A stretch of 64,000 bases of DNA from Nepenthes gracilis (GCA_033239525.1 BSYO01000003.1:22399716-22463715), one strand, 5' to 3'; positions 11,543 through 24,259 are shown, counted from the first letter of the stretch. A program made the numbers and translations. The notes: generated by a model not told the origin, from the letters alone.

Positions 11543-12930
11543 ATGGTTAATACTAGGACCCAGATAAGTGTCCCATCTAAGGGTGTCATTTTTCATGGTG
11601 ACAACTCAATAGAGGGTAGCCATGGAAATGCTCGTCTAGCCACGAATATAAATGTGGTGATGCTAGTGGCCCAAGTGGATACAATGCCCAAGGTCATCCA
11701 AACCATTTATAACAGATTGGTGGGACACCGACTGGGGGTTCCACCCTCCAACTCTCAAACTTTTGCATCCAAAAGGAGAAATCGGAGGAAAAGGCAGTCA
11801 ACCAAGGAGGTGATTTCACAGTCTGATGACCTCGAGGCCATGAATGATAGGCCCTAGACTCGGTAGGAAGGCCGATTAAATCTTGAAGTATAGGATGAAA
11901 GTTTAGAGCGGAAAATCCATACTATTCTCGAGATGTTGGGAAACCTTTTGCTTAAGAAGAAACTTTATGCAATGCCTTGTCGAGAAGAACCCAAAGTGGA
12001 CAGGTTTAGCACATCTCACCGGACTACTCAGAGTTAAGAACTTTCCTCAATGCTAAGACGATTGCATCTACATCCCAAGTGGAGGAGAGAATCATGAAGA
12101 TTGAACAGCAGCTATTCTAAGGAAGTATAGATAGATATTCGGCAGACCTAGACAAGTCACCATTCACGAGAGAGATCAGGATAGACAACTTCCTCACAAG
12201 TTTAAAATGCCAAATCTAAAATCCTATAATGAAAGTTCTGATCTTATGGATCATTTTCGTACATTATTGAGATTTTAGAGCCTAAACGATTTGACATTAT
12301 GCCTCTACTTTCCGTTGACCCTCAAAGGAGATGCCCGAATTTGTTTTTGCTTGTTGCAACCAAATTCGATCTTAACTTTTTAGGAGCTGGTTGACAACTT
12401 TCTATTACAATTCGCCTCCAATAGGAGAGAAGAAAAGTAGTCGCAGCACATTATTTGCATCCGGCAAAGGTCAAATGAGAGTCGAAGCACTTCTTAGCCT
12501 AGTTCAACACTGAAGCCAAAAGAATATCAAAATTAATTGATGAGATAAAGTTGAATTCCTTCATGGTGACTATACAGTCGGGTGAATTCTTTAAATACTT
12601 GGTTCAACAAGAGTTTGAGATCTTTCTTGAGGTAGAGACTATTACTCGTGCGTACATTACTATTGAAGAGACCAAGTGAAGTGGCCGGAGCGCACAGACC
12701 ATCATCTAGAATTGACAAGTGGGAAAAAAAAAAACAAAGACAACTCCACCACCTGAGATTCTAGGAAACAACCGAGGACAAAATCGAGTGTCAGAAGGGA
12801 GTACAACCTCTTGAACCTAATTTCTTTAAATGACAATAGGACGAACGTCCTAATACAAATTTAGAATGATAAATTTCTTAAGTGGCCCAAACTGCTTAAG
12901 AGCTTGGAAAGAGGGGACTAGTTTAAGTAC
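11543..12930 (+). pseudogene. gag: gag of element B
   Basis: Starts ATG at 11543 as MVNTRTQ, a beginning shared with element C (36718), and runs open for 104 codons with a basic RRNRRKRQ patch. After frameshifts the Retrotrans_gag capsid signature is readable at about 12200-12430: 'FKMPNLKSYNESSDLMDHF', then 'LTLKGDARICF', then 'LVDNFLLQFASNRR'. Stops lie at about 11857, 12270 and 12385. Gag would form the virus-like particle. The zinc-knuckle end near 12850-13066 is too decayed to call. The A copy has lost the equivalent of about 11613-13076. Confidence 0.75.
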
Positions 12931-13229
12931 TACTTCTACAATTGATCTTCGAATCACATTATCGAGAACTGTTAGACTCTACAAAAAGAGATTGAGACCC
13001 TCATCCAAAAAGGGTATCTCAATAAATTTTGAGGGATTCAAGACAAGCCTCCGAGAGTGTAAATAATGATGAGCTAGGGTAGCAAAACAGCCACGTAATC
13101 GGGTAGCGATCAAGTAGTAAATATAGTATTAACAAGACAACACAGAAATAAAGCTCTAGACCACCCTAAGAAGACTTCTAGTAGCAAGAAATAGAGGATA
13201 GGAGTAAGAAATGATATCATTAGTTTTAG

Positions 13230-13780
13230 TAACGACGATATGTCTCATATAATAATTTTCTATTTTGACCCTTTTGTTGTATTTACACTTATTTTAGACA
13301 ATACTCTTGATTATCAATTGAAATGAGTTTTCGTTAATAATAAAAAATTAATAAAATTACTGTACCTTGATATCTATTTTAAACTCGAAGTAAAAAAGAA
13401 CAATGAGACAGGTCGAGGGATCCTTATATGGGTTAGACAATGAACCCATGCTTGTTTAGGAAACTATTCAATTGGAGGTCATACTATGAACGTATCCCAA
13501 AGATAGCGTCTCGCATGCTCACATTCCTAGTAGTCGGCCTATCTTTGATCTACAATGCTATATTGGGATGACCCTACTTGGTGGCATTCAGAGTAGTGAC
13601 ATCGATCCCATATTTGAAGATAAAATTCATGATAACATATGACATCGGAGAGATCCTAGGTGACCAAATCACCAGTTGAATATGCTACCTGTCTTAGGTC
13701 AATCAGGCGATTCTGAATCAACAAATTGAGAAATTTAACCTCCAAGATGAAGAAATTCTATAGTAATGTTAGTTTGGCAA
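13230..13780 (+). pseudogene. Protease region of pol, element B
   Basis: It aligns to 1060-1560 of element A along its length and to the readable protease block of element D on the minus strand. Recognisable pieces are the 'SHIIIFYFDPFV' approach and the equivalents of 'YNAILG' near 13550 and 'HLKIKF' near 13610. Every frame is broken by several stops, so only homology supports the call. Confidence 0.6.
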
Positions 13781-13979
13781 GTTAATTGACCAAATTTTGT
13801 CAAATTCGAATGAGCTCAAAAAATGTTTATAGATCGGAGGCTCTCTACCAGATCAATTGCATAAACAACTGATTACTTTCCTTCGATAAGACTCAGATGT
13901 GTTTGCATAGATACCCATGGACATGCTAGAAATTTTGATAAGGTGATGGTCTACAAGTTTGACCTTAATCTTAGGCATA

Positions 13980-14870
13980 AACTGGTCAGGTAGAAGTGGA
14001 GGAATAACTATATCGAGGAACTGATTACCATGAGAGAGAAAGTTAGAAAGCTACTTGACGTGGGCTTTATAAGGGAAGTTTAGTACCCAAACTGACTGTT
14101 GAATGTGATGCTCATCAAGAAAAGCAATTAAAAATGGTGGATGTGTGTCCATTTTATCAACATGAATAAAGTATGTTTAGAAGACAGTTTTTCATTACTA
14201 AGAATTAATCTATTGCTAGACTAGATATTTGGGTATGAGCCATTAAGTTTCATGGATGCCTATTTAGGGTGAATCAGATCAATATGAGTCTTGAGGATAA
14301 AGAACTCACTTTCTTAATGACCGATCAGGAACATACTATTGCAAAGTTATTACCATTCAATGTAAAAATATAGGAGTTACATATTAGAGGCTGATGAATA
14401 AAACGTTCAAGATATAAATCAAAAGGAATATAAAGATATATGTGGACGACATGCTCATTAAAATTATAATAGTTGATGACCATATTTGTGACCTAGGTGA
14501 GGATTTCAAGATACTCTACACATACCAAATGAAGTTAAATCCAACAAAGTGTATGTTTGGAGTAATTTTTAAAAATTTTCTTAGGTTTGTTGTGTCTCAC
14601 TAGAGAATCGAACCAAACCCCAAGAAGATAAAACCTATCATGGACATGAATTTGCTTCAAACCATGAAGCTTCTCTAGAGATTAATCAAGAGATTCGCAG
14701 TACTCTCTCGATTCCTGGTGAAATCTATAGAGAAGTATCTTCCCTTTTTCAAGGCATTAAGAGAAACTAATGCAAATGGTTTCCAATAGATGAAAGACTG
14801 CCAATTAGTCTTCCAAGAGTTAAAGGAATATTTCATTAACCATCATCTCTTGTCTTCTCCGAAAGAAAGT
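13980..14870 (+). pseudogene. Reverse transcriptase region of pol, element B
   Basis: 'EELITMREKVRKLLDVGFIREV' (start near 14012) and 'DSFSLLRINLLLD' with 'LSFMDAYLG' give the fingers and palm of a Ty3/gypsy RT. The catalytic motif survives as IYVDDMLIK near 14440-14462. 'LNPTKCMFGVIF' and 'LSRFLVKSIEKYLPFFKAL' follow. Several in-frame stops and shifts are present. B keeps the sequence between RT and RNase H (14840-15000) that is replaced in A. Confidence 0.8.
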
Positions 14871-15545
14871 GAGGAATTATACCTCTATCTAATGATATTC
14901 TACATGGCACTAAGCTCAGTCTTGGTTAGACAAGAGTCTGAGATACAATGATTGGTCTACTACCTCAGTAAAATTCTAACTGATACTGAGATTCATTACT
15001 CGCGTGTCGAGAGGATCGCTCTAGCACTAATATACTCTGAAAAAAAGCTTCGCCTGTACTTTCAAACATATAAGATCATTGTCTAGATAATTGATCAAAT
15101 GAACTATTGAATTAGGTAAGTTTGACATAGAATTTTAAGCACAATCGACCATAAAAGGCCAAGCCTTCACGAATTTCATAGTCAAAACGATGATCCCATT
15201 TTCAAGTGATCTTGAGAAGTATGAGGACTTCCATCAACAAGAAGAGACACTAGCCTGAATCTTATACGTGGATGGCTCATCATCTCAATTAGGGAGTGGC
15301 AAACCTAGATGGTTCGGAGATAAAATACCAAGACACACAAATTTTTGCCATTCACTTATTTGTCGGACTTGCAAAAGAATGCTAAGATTTGATCATCCAT
15401 GATAAATCATGCGATTGTCAATCAAATTATCTAAGATATTGAGACGTCTAAACCATTACTTACAAAATATCTTTCTATAGTGAAGGACTTGTTTGATAAA
15501 GCCCATATGCTCAAATGGCCTTGAGTAATATGTCACCTCACAATC
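14870..15545 (+). pseudogene. RNase H region of pol, element B
   Basis: The gypsy RNase H block is better preserved than in A: 'ELYLYLMIFYMALSSVLVRQ', then 'YYLSKIL' and 'RIALALIYSEKKL' (14870-15050). The second RNase H begins around 15255 with 'ILYVDGSSSQLGSG', the first catalytic Asp position, but is then deleted and shortened relative to A. It cannot function. Confidence 0.7.
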
Positions 15546-15549
15546 TAAA

Positions 15550-16450
15550 GTTCTAGAAGAAGAGATATTTCAAATCTCAAATGGCAATTCCTAGATGGCT
15601 TTGTATAGAAGGTATCTAGAAGAAGACTTCCTATTGAAAAACCCAAAAGACGCCTCTAAAATATCATTATGGATAGAAAACTATACAAAGGGGTACTTTT
15701 TCCCTACATATTTGGTTAATTATGTATCAATTTATAGGTCATATCCATGCAACAAGACTTTGATAAAGAGAGATGCTTATTTGTAAAGAAATGTGAAAAA
15801 TTCCATGACAACGTCCCTGCTGGAATTTTAACCTGACCATTTGTCCAGGTGGGGGATCGACGTTTAAACAAATTATTTTGAGTTTTATACATGATTTTAT
15901 AAAACGAGTAGAGGCTTTAGATATTAAAAAAATGCTCATATCTTGATTTTGGATTCTCAAGGTCATGGTGACCGACAATGGAACCTAATTCACTAGTAAG
16001 AGATTCACCTATTGCATGAGTTTGTAAATTAGATTGGTTCATATTTCTATTGCCTATTCGCAGAAGAATGGGCAAGTGGAAGTAACGAATTGAACATTTC
16101 TATACTGATTAAAAACAAAGCTAGAAGACCCGGGAAGCTCTTGGGTAGCCATCCGTTTGGTATAACCCCTTTTTACATGGGATTTTTCATTTTAGTTTAA
16201 TAAATTTCAATAATTTCCAATTTAGAGAGCATCTCAACTATAATTGTATGGCCTACCAAAGTTCAATTAAAAGGTGTCATTTGAGTAAATTTAGAAGAGT
16301 ATAGAGGCTATTCGTGAATACACTATCCTATAATTGAGAGAGACCATTCTTAGTCTCAATTATTTTTTGGAATGGTGCATACAAACTATGCACTTAAAAC
16401 AGGAAATTGGTCCTGAGGATATGGAACATTGTCCATCTCAAAAAATATTA
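15550..16450 (+). pseudogene. Integrase region of pol, element B, with foreign patch
   Basis: Start and end match integrase of A: 'MALYRRYLEEDFLLKNPK' at 15595, the second Asp position as 'VTDNGT' near 15968, 'SIAYSQKNGQVEVTN' near 16046, and a C-terminal 'GDQF..GPFLVSI' equivalent near 16345. The H2C2 finger and the first core motif are missing. In their place, 15861-15950 holds sequence that matches part of the LTR-like insertion at 19672-19747. The enzyme is not functional. Confidence 0.7.
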
Positions 16451-16744
16451 TCAATAATCTTGTACGAGATAGAGATAAGTTCTAAACATAGCACATAGGA
16501 TGCTTGTATGTTATACTCATATCAATAAAATTAAAGTCACATGAAGACTTCATTAATAAAAACAAACGACCCAATGATTATCCGGTAAAATTCTCACCTA
16601 TTGAGTTTACCAACTAAAAGTATAGTCAAAATCTTGGTTAAGGTAAATGAGTGTAAATGTATAATCATAAAAGACTCGAGAGGCTTGCAGACATAAGTCC
16701 AACCCCTTCTAAAGAGGTCAAAACAAAAGAAAACTTATGGGACT

Positions 16745-17060
16745 CTTTCACATGTGTGTTATGACATTTTCATATAGGAAAGAGTACCATCAGTCAAAAA
16801 CGGTCGATGGATTAGGACTTGAATTTTGTGAAAAAACGTTCATTAGTCAAATGAGGTTTTGGATTAGGCAAAAAGAATAATTGAAACCACAAAATCATCC
16901 TATCTAAATGTCCTTTTATAAGAAAGAGCAACATCAAACAAAAAGAGTACTACGATATCCTCTCATAGGAAAGAGCACCATCAAAAAAGGGGCAACAACG
17001 TTCTCCCACAGGATTGAGTGCTATCAAACAAATATGGTAAATTGACTAGGGTAAGATCAT
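16745..17060. repeat. 3' tandem repeats of element B
   Basis: At least four diverged units built on 'gayattytc.yataggaaagagyaccatcaaa' (near 16748, 16905, 16955 and 17005). Same position and related motif as the array at 5205-5535 in element A. Confidence 0.65.
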
Positions 17061-17237
17061 TGATATTGCTTAGTCAAGATGAAAACATGTTGAATGAACA
17101 TTATCCAAGAGCGCTAACCGTATATTTATTAATAAGCAAATATCTATGACATAGAGATCCAAAGCTTTCAAAAAGAATGTACAATAATATTGTCATTTGC
17201 TTACCCTTGAACATCACGACTATCCAAAGGCCGAAAA

Positions 17238-19046
17238 TCAAGAATCCTCGCTCTCTTTTTCAAAATTTCTCGGAGGGTAGCCACAAGAAATGATCCGACT
17301 ACAGCGATAGAATCCATCATAGAATTTGCCATCTAGAGTAGGTCTGAACTCTTCCGGATGGAGACATATCCTCAACTCTCCTTCGAGTAGGTCATACTTG
17401 TCTTGAAGATCGGCAAATCGATTGCCACCTTCTTGGAGCATGTTCACAAGTAAGGTGATCCGATCCAAGGCCAAGGATTTTTCCTTTGATAACTCTTGGG
17501 ATCTCGTCAGCCACTCAGACAACCCCCTATCTAGAAAAGTGGCACGATCTTGACTTTGTTGGGTTTTAACAATGATAATATCAACCGGGATCTCCATCTC
17601 CTTGAATGCAGTAAGAATAGCGAACATTTGAGAAAGACAAGAGATCTCAACATCTTGTTGGTACAGCCTATCTGAGATCAAATAGACCAACTCTTGCATC
17701 TACCAAAGAAAGCAAAAAAGTCAGTCAAAAATGATAATGATAAAATGAATAATCAAAAGTGAAGGGCTCCACGAGTGATACCTCAATGAGAAATGAACTC
17801 TCCCGGAAAGATGGACTAGAAAAAGCTCCAAACCTAGAGACAGGAGTCCTCTAGCACAGAAGAGGTAAAACATGATGCAAGAGAGGATCCTCAAATCAAG
17901 GAGGAGAAGAAAAAAGCCTGAATCCTTCAGGTGCTCAGATGCTAAAGTGTTAGTATGTCGAACCTTCTTTACATCCACAGCCTCCAAATTATTATCTAAC
18001 TCTTCTACTACCCAATCATTATTAATGGACACCTCAACAAAAGCAATAGGAGGCGTGAAAACCAGCTCATTGGGTGATAAGTTTACTAAAATTGGGACCT
18101 TGTACTCAGCCACAAATGGAGTGTCGACCGATTCATTGGATCGATTGGCGACGGGGTCATTTATTTTTGAAACAATGGACAATGCAACTTCACCACCCAT
18201 AATGAATCGGAGCGCCTCTTCAAAAACTAGGTGGCCTAGAGAAGCAAATAAGTCATCGACATGCAACGTCGTCATCTCATCATAGACTCCATCGATGACT
18301 TGTCGCTCGAGGAAGATGAGAGAGGATCTTCCCTGCGGGTCGCCATATCAGGAGAGTCCCAGATGAAAATTTCTCCCGATTTCCTCTTGGGTCAGTGAAA
18401 AGGCATGACGATAACATCCACCCCTTCCATTCTGACTTCCCAACCGACATCAATGAGCATCTATTAGAAGAAAAAACTATTCATCCTCCGGTGTGAGATA
18501 GCATTCTCTTCAATCAACTCTGTCAAGGGTTGAGCCATGCGATCCTCACTCTCTAAGACATCCCCAGAATAGGTGGAGTTCATGTTGCCCCATTTATTGG
18601 AGTGGGTCCAACCGAAAGGGATTGTAATATAAAAATATCAGTCCTTCCAGTCCTTTATTGAATCTGGATTACCCCCACTTATTTTGTACTTTGGGGGGGA
18701 GAGGGGTAAATGAAATCCAATTGCCCTCCTAATTGAAACAGAAGACCACTTTGACAGTCCGGGTATCCAGGAGAAGCTTTCAATAGTGAAGGAAAACACA
18801 TAAAAAAATCAAATATCTGATGGTATTAGGATAGAGGCACATAATAGGAATTTGAAGGGCCTCCAAAATTTCATACAACTCATTCACAAAAGAAATGCAA
18901 AGGCTTTCCTTCAAGTGTGCTTCATAAATGGTGATGAAGCCAAGTTAAGGAGAACAGGCACTATCATTAGATAAATGTACCTACTATGAAACTTTGATAG
19001 GGATATTATATCTATTGTAAATATTGTCCACATCATCACAGGTGAT
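17238..19046 (-). pseudogene. Antisense gene (aORF) of element B
   Basis: Minus strand. The domain block (about 19040-18590) reads 'ISFVNELYEILEALQIPI', 'LYPNTIRYLIFLCVFL', 'DTRTVKVVFCFN', the same PF04195-like pattern as in element A. Then come a hinge ORF (18275-17721, 184 aa) and a C-terminal ORF (17699-17238, 153 aa) rich in Glu, Leu and Arg that looks like a coiled coil (for example RSQELSKEKSLALDRI). A good acceptor-like sequence, TTTGCTTTCTTTGGTAG, stands just before the C-terminal block in both A and B, so an intron is possible. The simplest donor (GAG/GTATCAC at 17781) would join out of frame. The N-terminus is cut off by the insertion at 19047. Confidence 0.7.
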
Positions 19047-21150
19047 ATAATATTCTAAATTTTTATCTGATTAATTTGGGATAACTTATTATTTTGGGTA
19101 ATTTAGGTGTAATAAAAATTAATTAAATATTATAAAATTTTGATGGATGTTTGGATTAGTTGGGTTAGCGCCTGAATTGCACATGTACTATTGCTCGAGT
19201 ATCAAATTGTGTTTTGATTAAAAGAAAATGGGAATATTTTGGATAATAATAATTTTAATATGAAAACGAGAACGGGTTCATAGAGAGAGAAGAGAGAGGG
19301 AGAGGAGAGATTGGGTTCGATTTTGATCTAGTTGGAAAAGTTTCGGGTATAGTTATCCATACCCTTTTCGTTTCCTCTTTTCAATTTTTGTTCGGTTCTC
19401 CTCGGGTATTTTTGTCCCAAAATTTAGCCCAAACCCAAGCACAATTATTTATTGATTTGTAACCCGATTCGTGGTTTCATGCGGTTCTTGCGCGCCCTAA
19501 AACCCTAACCCTATGCTCGAATGGCTCACCCTCTAATTTTTGGGGCTTTTGCCTAAATTGACTCTAAAATATCATTACCCATACCTTGTATATGTTAATT
19601 TATCAATTGGATATCCGATTTGATAGTTTTATATGAAATTTCGTTCGCTGGAACTCTAACTCGTGCCCGGACCACGTTTAACCAATTATTTTGAGTTTTA
19701 TACATGATTTGTCTTTAGATATTAAAAACTCATATCTTGAATATGGTTATTTACCTAATTGGTGTCCGATTTTGCACATATGGGACCCCAACACCCGTCT
19801 TAGAAACAAAAGTATTTTTACATGATTTTATTTTATTTAATAGATATTTAAATTATGTATAATTGTATATATTCAATTATGTATTTTAAAAATATTATTG
19901 TGAACCGTTTGTGAAAGAATTATCATCTAAAAGCTCTAAAGTTACATTTGGCCCGATGTGGTATGAATTTTCTAATTGTTCCAAATAATCATGTTAAATT
20001 ATGCATATATTTAAAGTCACATGAAGACTTAAATATACAAGAAATGATTATCCATATATGTATATAAGAATTAAGCAAGATATGTAAGTATACACAAGGA
20101 ATGCCGCAATTTAATATGTGTATAATCCGTTCTCCCAGAGTGAGAATTTTGTGAAAGAAGTTTGGTGAATTTTTCTTCAAAGAATAAGAAATCATAAAAC
20201 GTAGATCATGGACTTCAATTTCAAAGGGTAGTATCTTGTAACATGCTATTGATATTCAAAAAACTTAACGATTATCCTAGCGTTATTTATTTGCGGGTGA
20301 TATTCCTCGCATACCTTAGAATATTAGTTGAAAGAACGAGAAATGGAGGCTATTGCGGCATATGTAATATGGTCATGTATATTAGGTTAAAGATATACCA
20401 TTCACCATGGGGTGTTGAACAGCGTGGGTTATGCCTTAGAATGTGTGAAAGTATACATATTCCTTTCTTGACATATTCGTTTCTCTGTCATAAGATAAAG
20501 AAATTTATTCATATTATGACACCCTAAGGGAAGAAAGATAAAATATAAAAAGTTACTTATATTCTAAAACCGTATTTGTTCATATTTCATGCTATGCATC
20601 ATATATTATACTCATATCTTCTTCCCTATTCTATTTGAATATATTGTATGTTATTCTTGATTATATTACAATTGTTTAGCATTTGGCTCTTTTCTTACTA
20701 CTTTTTATTTTCTTTAGTTGAGTGCAGATTTATACCTAATGAATTTGAGTAGAGATTAGAAGATGGCTAAGTTTGGGACCTAGAAGATCATATCGAGGAT
20801 TTATACTTTGTAGTTTTGTATACATATATGGAGGATTATTGTATTAGGAGATGCATATGTATCTGTAATATACTGATAAAGAATTGAAATAGTCCAAATG
20901 GATATGTAAATACATTTACAAGTATTGTAGTTTAAGTAACATTTCTCTCAGAACTATGTTGTATCCAGAGAATAGCCAAGAAAATAATCTGTGATAATTT
21001 GGATCTAGTGTAAAGGTCTAGATGTTGGAGTATTTTGGATGAATTTTTATATGATGTCATAAGAGATTGTATATGTTTTTGTATAGTCCGACGTCCATAT
21101 TATTATCAAAATTTAGCCAAATTTTTGGTTAAAAATGCTGTACGTCACTA
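19047..21150. mobile_element. LTR-like insertion (probable solo LTR) inside element B
   Basis: Elements A and B align on both sides (7640 with 19042, 7650 with 21153) and this 2.1 kb is present only in B. GTGAT is repeated at 19042-19046 and 21151-21155, a plausible 5-bp target duplication. The start (ATAATATTCTAAATTTT) resembles the start of solo LTR E at 46327. The length suits the other solo LTRs here. There is no clean TG...CA end pair and no ORF of note. Confidence 0.6.
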
Positions 21151-21155
21151 GTGAT

Positions 21156-22359
21156 GATGGATCAGATCACAATGACACCTTAAGAAGTTGCTCGAAGGGC
21201 TATGGAGACAAGAAAAAAAGAACAAACTAGAGTCAAGAAGTGCAAAATGTGAATAAGTGCAGGAACAAAAGTGTGTTAGAATTTAAATAGCTAACAATTA
21301 GGTCTAGAAATGGTCTCATCTAAAGTCACTGAAGAGGTGTGTCGCCATAATGGCTGAAACACATTCCCACACTTGAGTGTCTTAAGGCACGTCTCATTTC
21401 AAGAAATAATGATAGCTTGACTGAACTCCTCCCAAAGATTGGTTGGGAATGCCCAAATGATTTATAAAATTGGTTATGATGCCTTGACATATTGTTTCTT
21501 AAAGTAACAGACTGGTGACAGGCGACTGTGACATTACTCGATATCAATTCAACTGATTTATGGATGCCTTATCAGAGCATTCAGAGTAAATTATTATATA
21601 TTGGATTGTCAGAAAATTAAGTTGTCAAAAGTTTAAGTTATCAGATTGTCAGAAAATAAATAATAAAAAATAATAGTCAAGCGCTTCAACTATTCAGAGA
21701 ATACAAGAATATTAAAGCTATACAAAGAAAATAAATAGCCTTCAAGTAGTTTATAACTCGAGAGAAAAGAAAGAAAAACACAGAACGATGACCTGACAAG
21801 AGAAGGAAAAGCCCTCCATCTAAAAACTGCAATAGTTCTCTCTAAGAACTACTCGTTTCCTTGGGGGGAGGCGATTACAAAAATTGTCTGCCAAAACCTA
21901 CTATAATTGCCCAGTTGTGGTGATAAAGGCCTGGTTCGAGTACGGACATAAAAAAAGAAAAACTAAGGCAGTTTCCTATATAACATAGGGTAAGCAAGAC
22001 AATTTTCATGTGTATCCTCGAATCTCGACTTTAAAAGTTGGAGGAGAACACCTACCGATTTTGGCTTGTAATAGCGAAAGCTTCATACTAGCTCAAAACA
22101 GTCATACCACCGGGCAAAACAAATTAATACAAAGTAAAGAGAGCTCCGCCATTTATAGCCGGGAGGAGTGCTCAAAGGGCATTCAACCTAGGGAGTTATC
22201 AAATCACAACATTAATGTCAAATAATCAAATCATGTCAAATAAGACCCCAAATTAGTAGAATATATGGGAAAAGAATGCACATTGATGGAGTAACAGCTG
22301 ATATCCCATTGATGACATATTGGGAGTTGAAATTCAAACCTCCTAACATAGGGGGATAG
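21156..22359 (+). other. Element B segment before the 3' LTR
   Basis: Matches 7660-9128 of element A. No gene is seen. A polypurine-like run ATAGGGGGA lies just upstream of the LTR start at 22360. Confidence 0.65.
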
Positions 22360-23159
22360 TGATGGGTATTGCTAAGCACGGGCCAGCCTAAACTCAATGC
22401 ACGGATAGATAAGATGTCCAAATAACAATGGTCCAATGGAAGACACCATGGAGCCCATATGGCAAACGGCCCAATGCATGAGTCAAAAGATATGACTTGA
22501 ATAGCTAGACATTTAATGATCATAATAGATTGCTTAATGAGCTGTTTCAAACGATGGTTGCGCTGATTTAATAGCCGATAACGAGGTGGTCCTGACTTTG
22601 AATGAAGATAGTCATTATACAAGCAAGCAACACCCCTCATCTAAAGTGAGATTTTACCTACGCGTTGATTTTGGGGCTTGTCAACCTAAATGATCAATCT
22701 CATTATAAATAAAGCCTCTCTTCCAAAGAGGATGAGGGATAGAAAGTCTGAACAATGATAATGAAACGAAAAAGATACCAAAGACACTTTGCCAAATGAG
22801 TAGACAAACACCAAATACACTCATCCTATGAGTGCCCAAATAAAAAAGCCACTCCACCAGTTGAGTGCACATGAAAAAGCATTGCCCTCAAAACAAACAT
22901 TTTCTTTCCCATCTTCTCTAAATTCTCGCATATGTTACTTTACATTTTTCTCATCCGAGTAGAAAGATTTTTTATTTGAATATCGGAGGATATATTGAGA
23001 AGAAATTCCTATATGTCTCTTACTTCTTATTTATTTTGTTGTAGTATGTAAGATTCAAATTTTGAATTATGAAGATCAGACCCGTTATTGTTTAAGTGTC
23101 TTGGCATAACAAGGTAACTCTCTAATTCGTATATTAGTTTAGGTTCTCAAAATGTATCA
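22360..23159 (+). repeat. 3' LTR of element B
   Basis: Starts TGATGGGTAT, ends AATGTATCA. It is about 800 bp and is the most complete copy of this LTR type in the window. It includes the 'CATTATAAATAAAGCCTCTC' promoter-like stretch at about 22702-22721, which is also present at 304-323 in the 5' LTR of A. Confidence 0.8.
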
Positions 23160-23459
23160 ATATATATAGAGACAAATTGTAAATAGATTATAATGGTGGT
23201 ATGTATAGTAATGCTTTAAGAAAAAAACATGGTTGACGATGAGAATAAATGACTGGCCATAGCTCAAATTTGAATGATACCACATTATTCAGTTTCATTA
23301 TATTTATATGTGAGGACACATTGGTACAAGAAATTGCAGTAATAGTTCTTGGTAACTGAATAAATGGACAACCAAATAAACAACCCCTTTTCCATGAATC
23401 CCTTGTTAGAATCTGATTGAAGGATTTAATCAAAATTGAGTTGTTCAATTTGTCTACAA

Positions 23460-24255
23460 ATTTGTAAATATATTGTTCTAGCATTCGTATGATTTTGTCT
23501 TCAATGTCATTCAATCTTGACACTCACGCTGATTTCATTAACTTCCAATCATTATATTTTATCGTTAGATTTTAGGCTATTTTCTTATGAATATTATAAC
23601 AAACGGATAGATCATCCGGATGATGCACAATGTTCACGTATGAAATGCTTTTGCGGAGAAGTCAAGTAAGGATTGTATGATATTTATACGAGAGTCAGTC
23701 GAGAGTAGGTCGAGAGTTGTTCGCAGGTTGGTTGAGAATTGTTCGAATCACAAAGAATATTGAAGAGTTGTATAAAATTTGTGTGAGAGTTAGTCGATGG
23801 TTAATTGAAGGCCAATCAAGTCACACATAATGAGCGTATGTGTATGCACTATGCACTATTTACTTTGAGAAGTAATACTTGATGTGCGCTTAAGAGATAC
23901 ATATGCGTAATTTTTTCAAAAAGTTGCATATGATGTGCACCTAAAGGATGCTCGTACGTCATTTGCCCATGGAAGTTGCTCTTGATATCCACTAGAGGGA
24001 CGTTCGTACACAGATATTGATATAAAATCACACCTGTTACGATTTTAGGATATTTAAAATTATTTTATAATATAAGCAGTGTCATACAAAAAAAAAATAA
24101 AAAGAAAAAGAGATTAAAAATTAAGCCGTTCAACCACCCTAAAAATTTGTAAGCATATGGCTCCAGCACCCGTATTATTATGTCTTTGGTGTCATGCAAT
24201 CTGGACACAACTCATTAGCTTGCATTCATCATATTTTACCTTATAAATTAGGAAA
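23460..24255. repeat. Pair of ~110 bp direct repeats with exon-like content
   Basis: 23460-23575 and 24145-24255 are diverged direct repeats. On the minus strand both read a similar peptide: VSRLNDIEDKIIRMLEQYIY in the first and VSRLHDTKDIIIRVLEPYAY in the second. The first lies in a 111-codon ORF (23523-23188). The similarity at protein level suggests a duplicated exon of a host or element gene that I do not recognise. The DNA between the repeats holds no gene. Confidence 0.45.
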
Positions 24256-24259
24256 TTTA

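Larger units (their letters stand above)
10951..23159 (+). mobile_element. Ty3/gypsy LTR retrotransposon B (Tat lineage), decayed, sibling of A
   Basis: 5' LTR 10951-11487, 3' LTR 22360-23159, both starting TGATGG. Order: gag, protease, RT, RNase H, integrase, tandem repeats, antisense gene, 3' LTR. The flanking 5 bp on both sides read ATATA (10946-10950 and 23160-23164), consistent with a target duplication, though this is low-complexity sequence. A 2.1 kb LTR-like insertion sits inside the antisense gene. B keeps the gag that A has lost. It has no open frame of domain length left in pol. Confidence 0.85.

Noticed and set aside
21144..21155. CACTAGTG at the right end of the insertion, suggesting a CACTA transposon
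   Set aside because: The left end has no CACTA and no 3-bp duplication. A 5-bp GTGAT duplication and an LTR-like start fit better.
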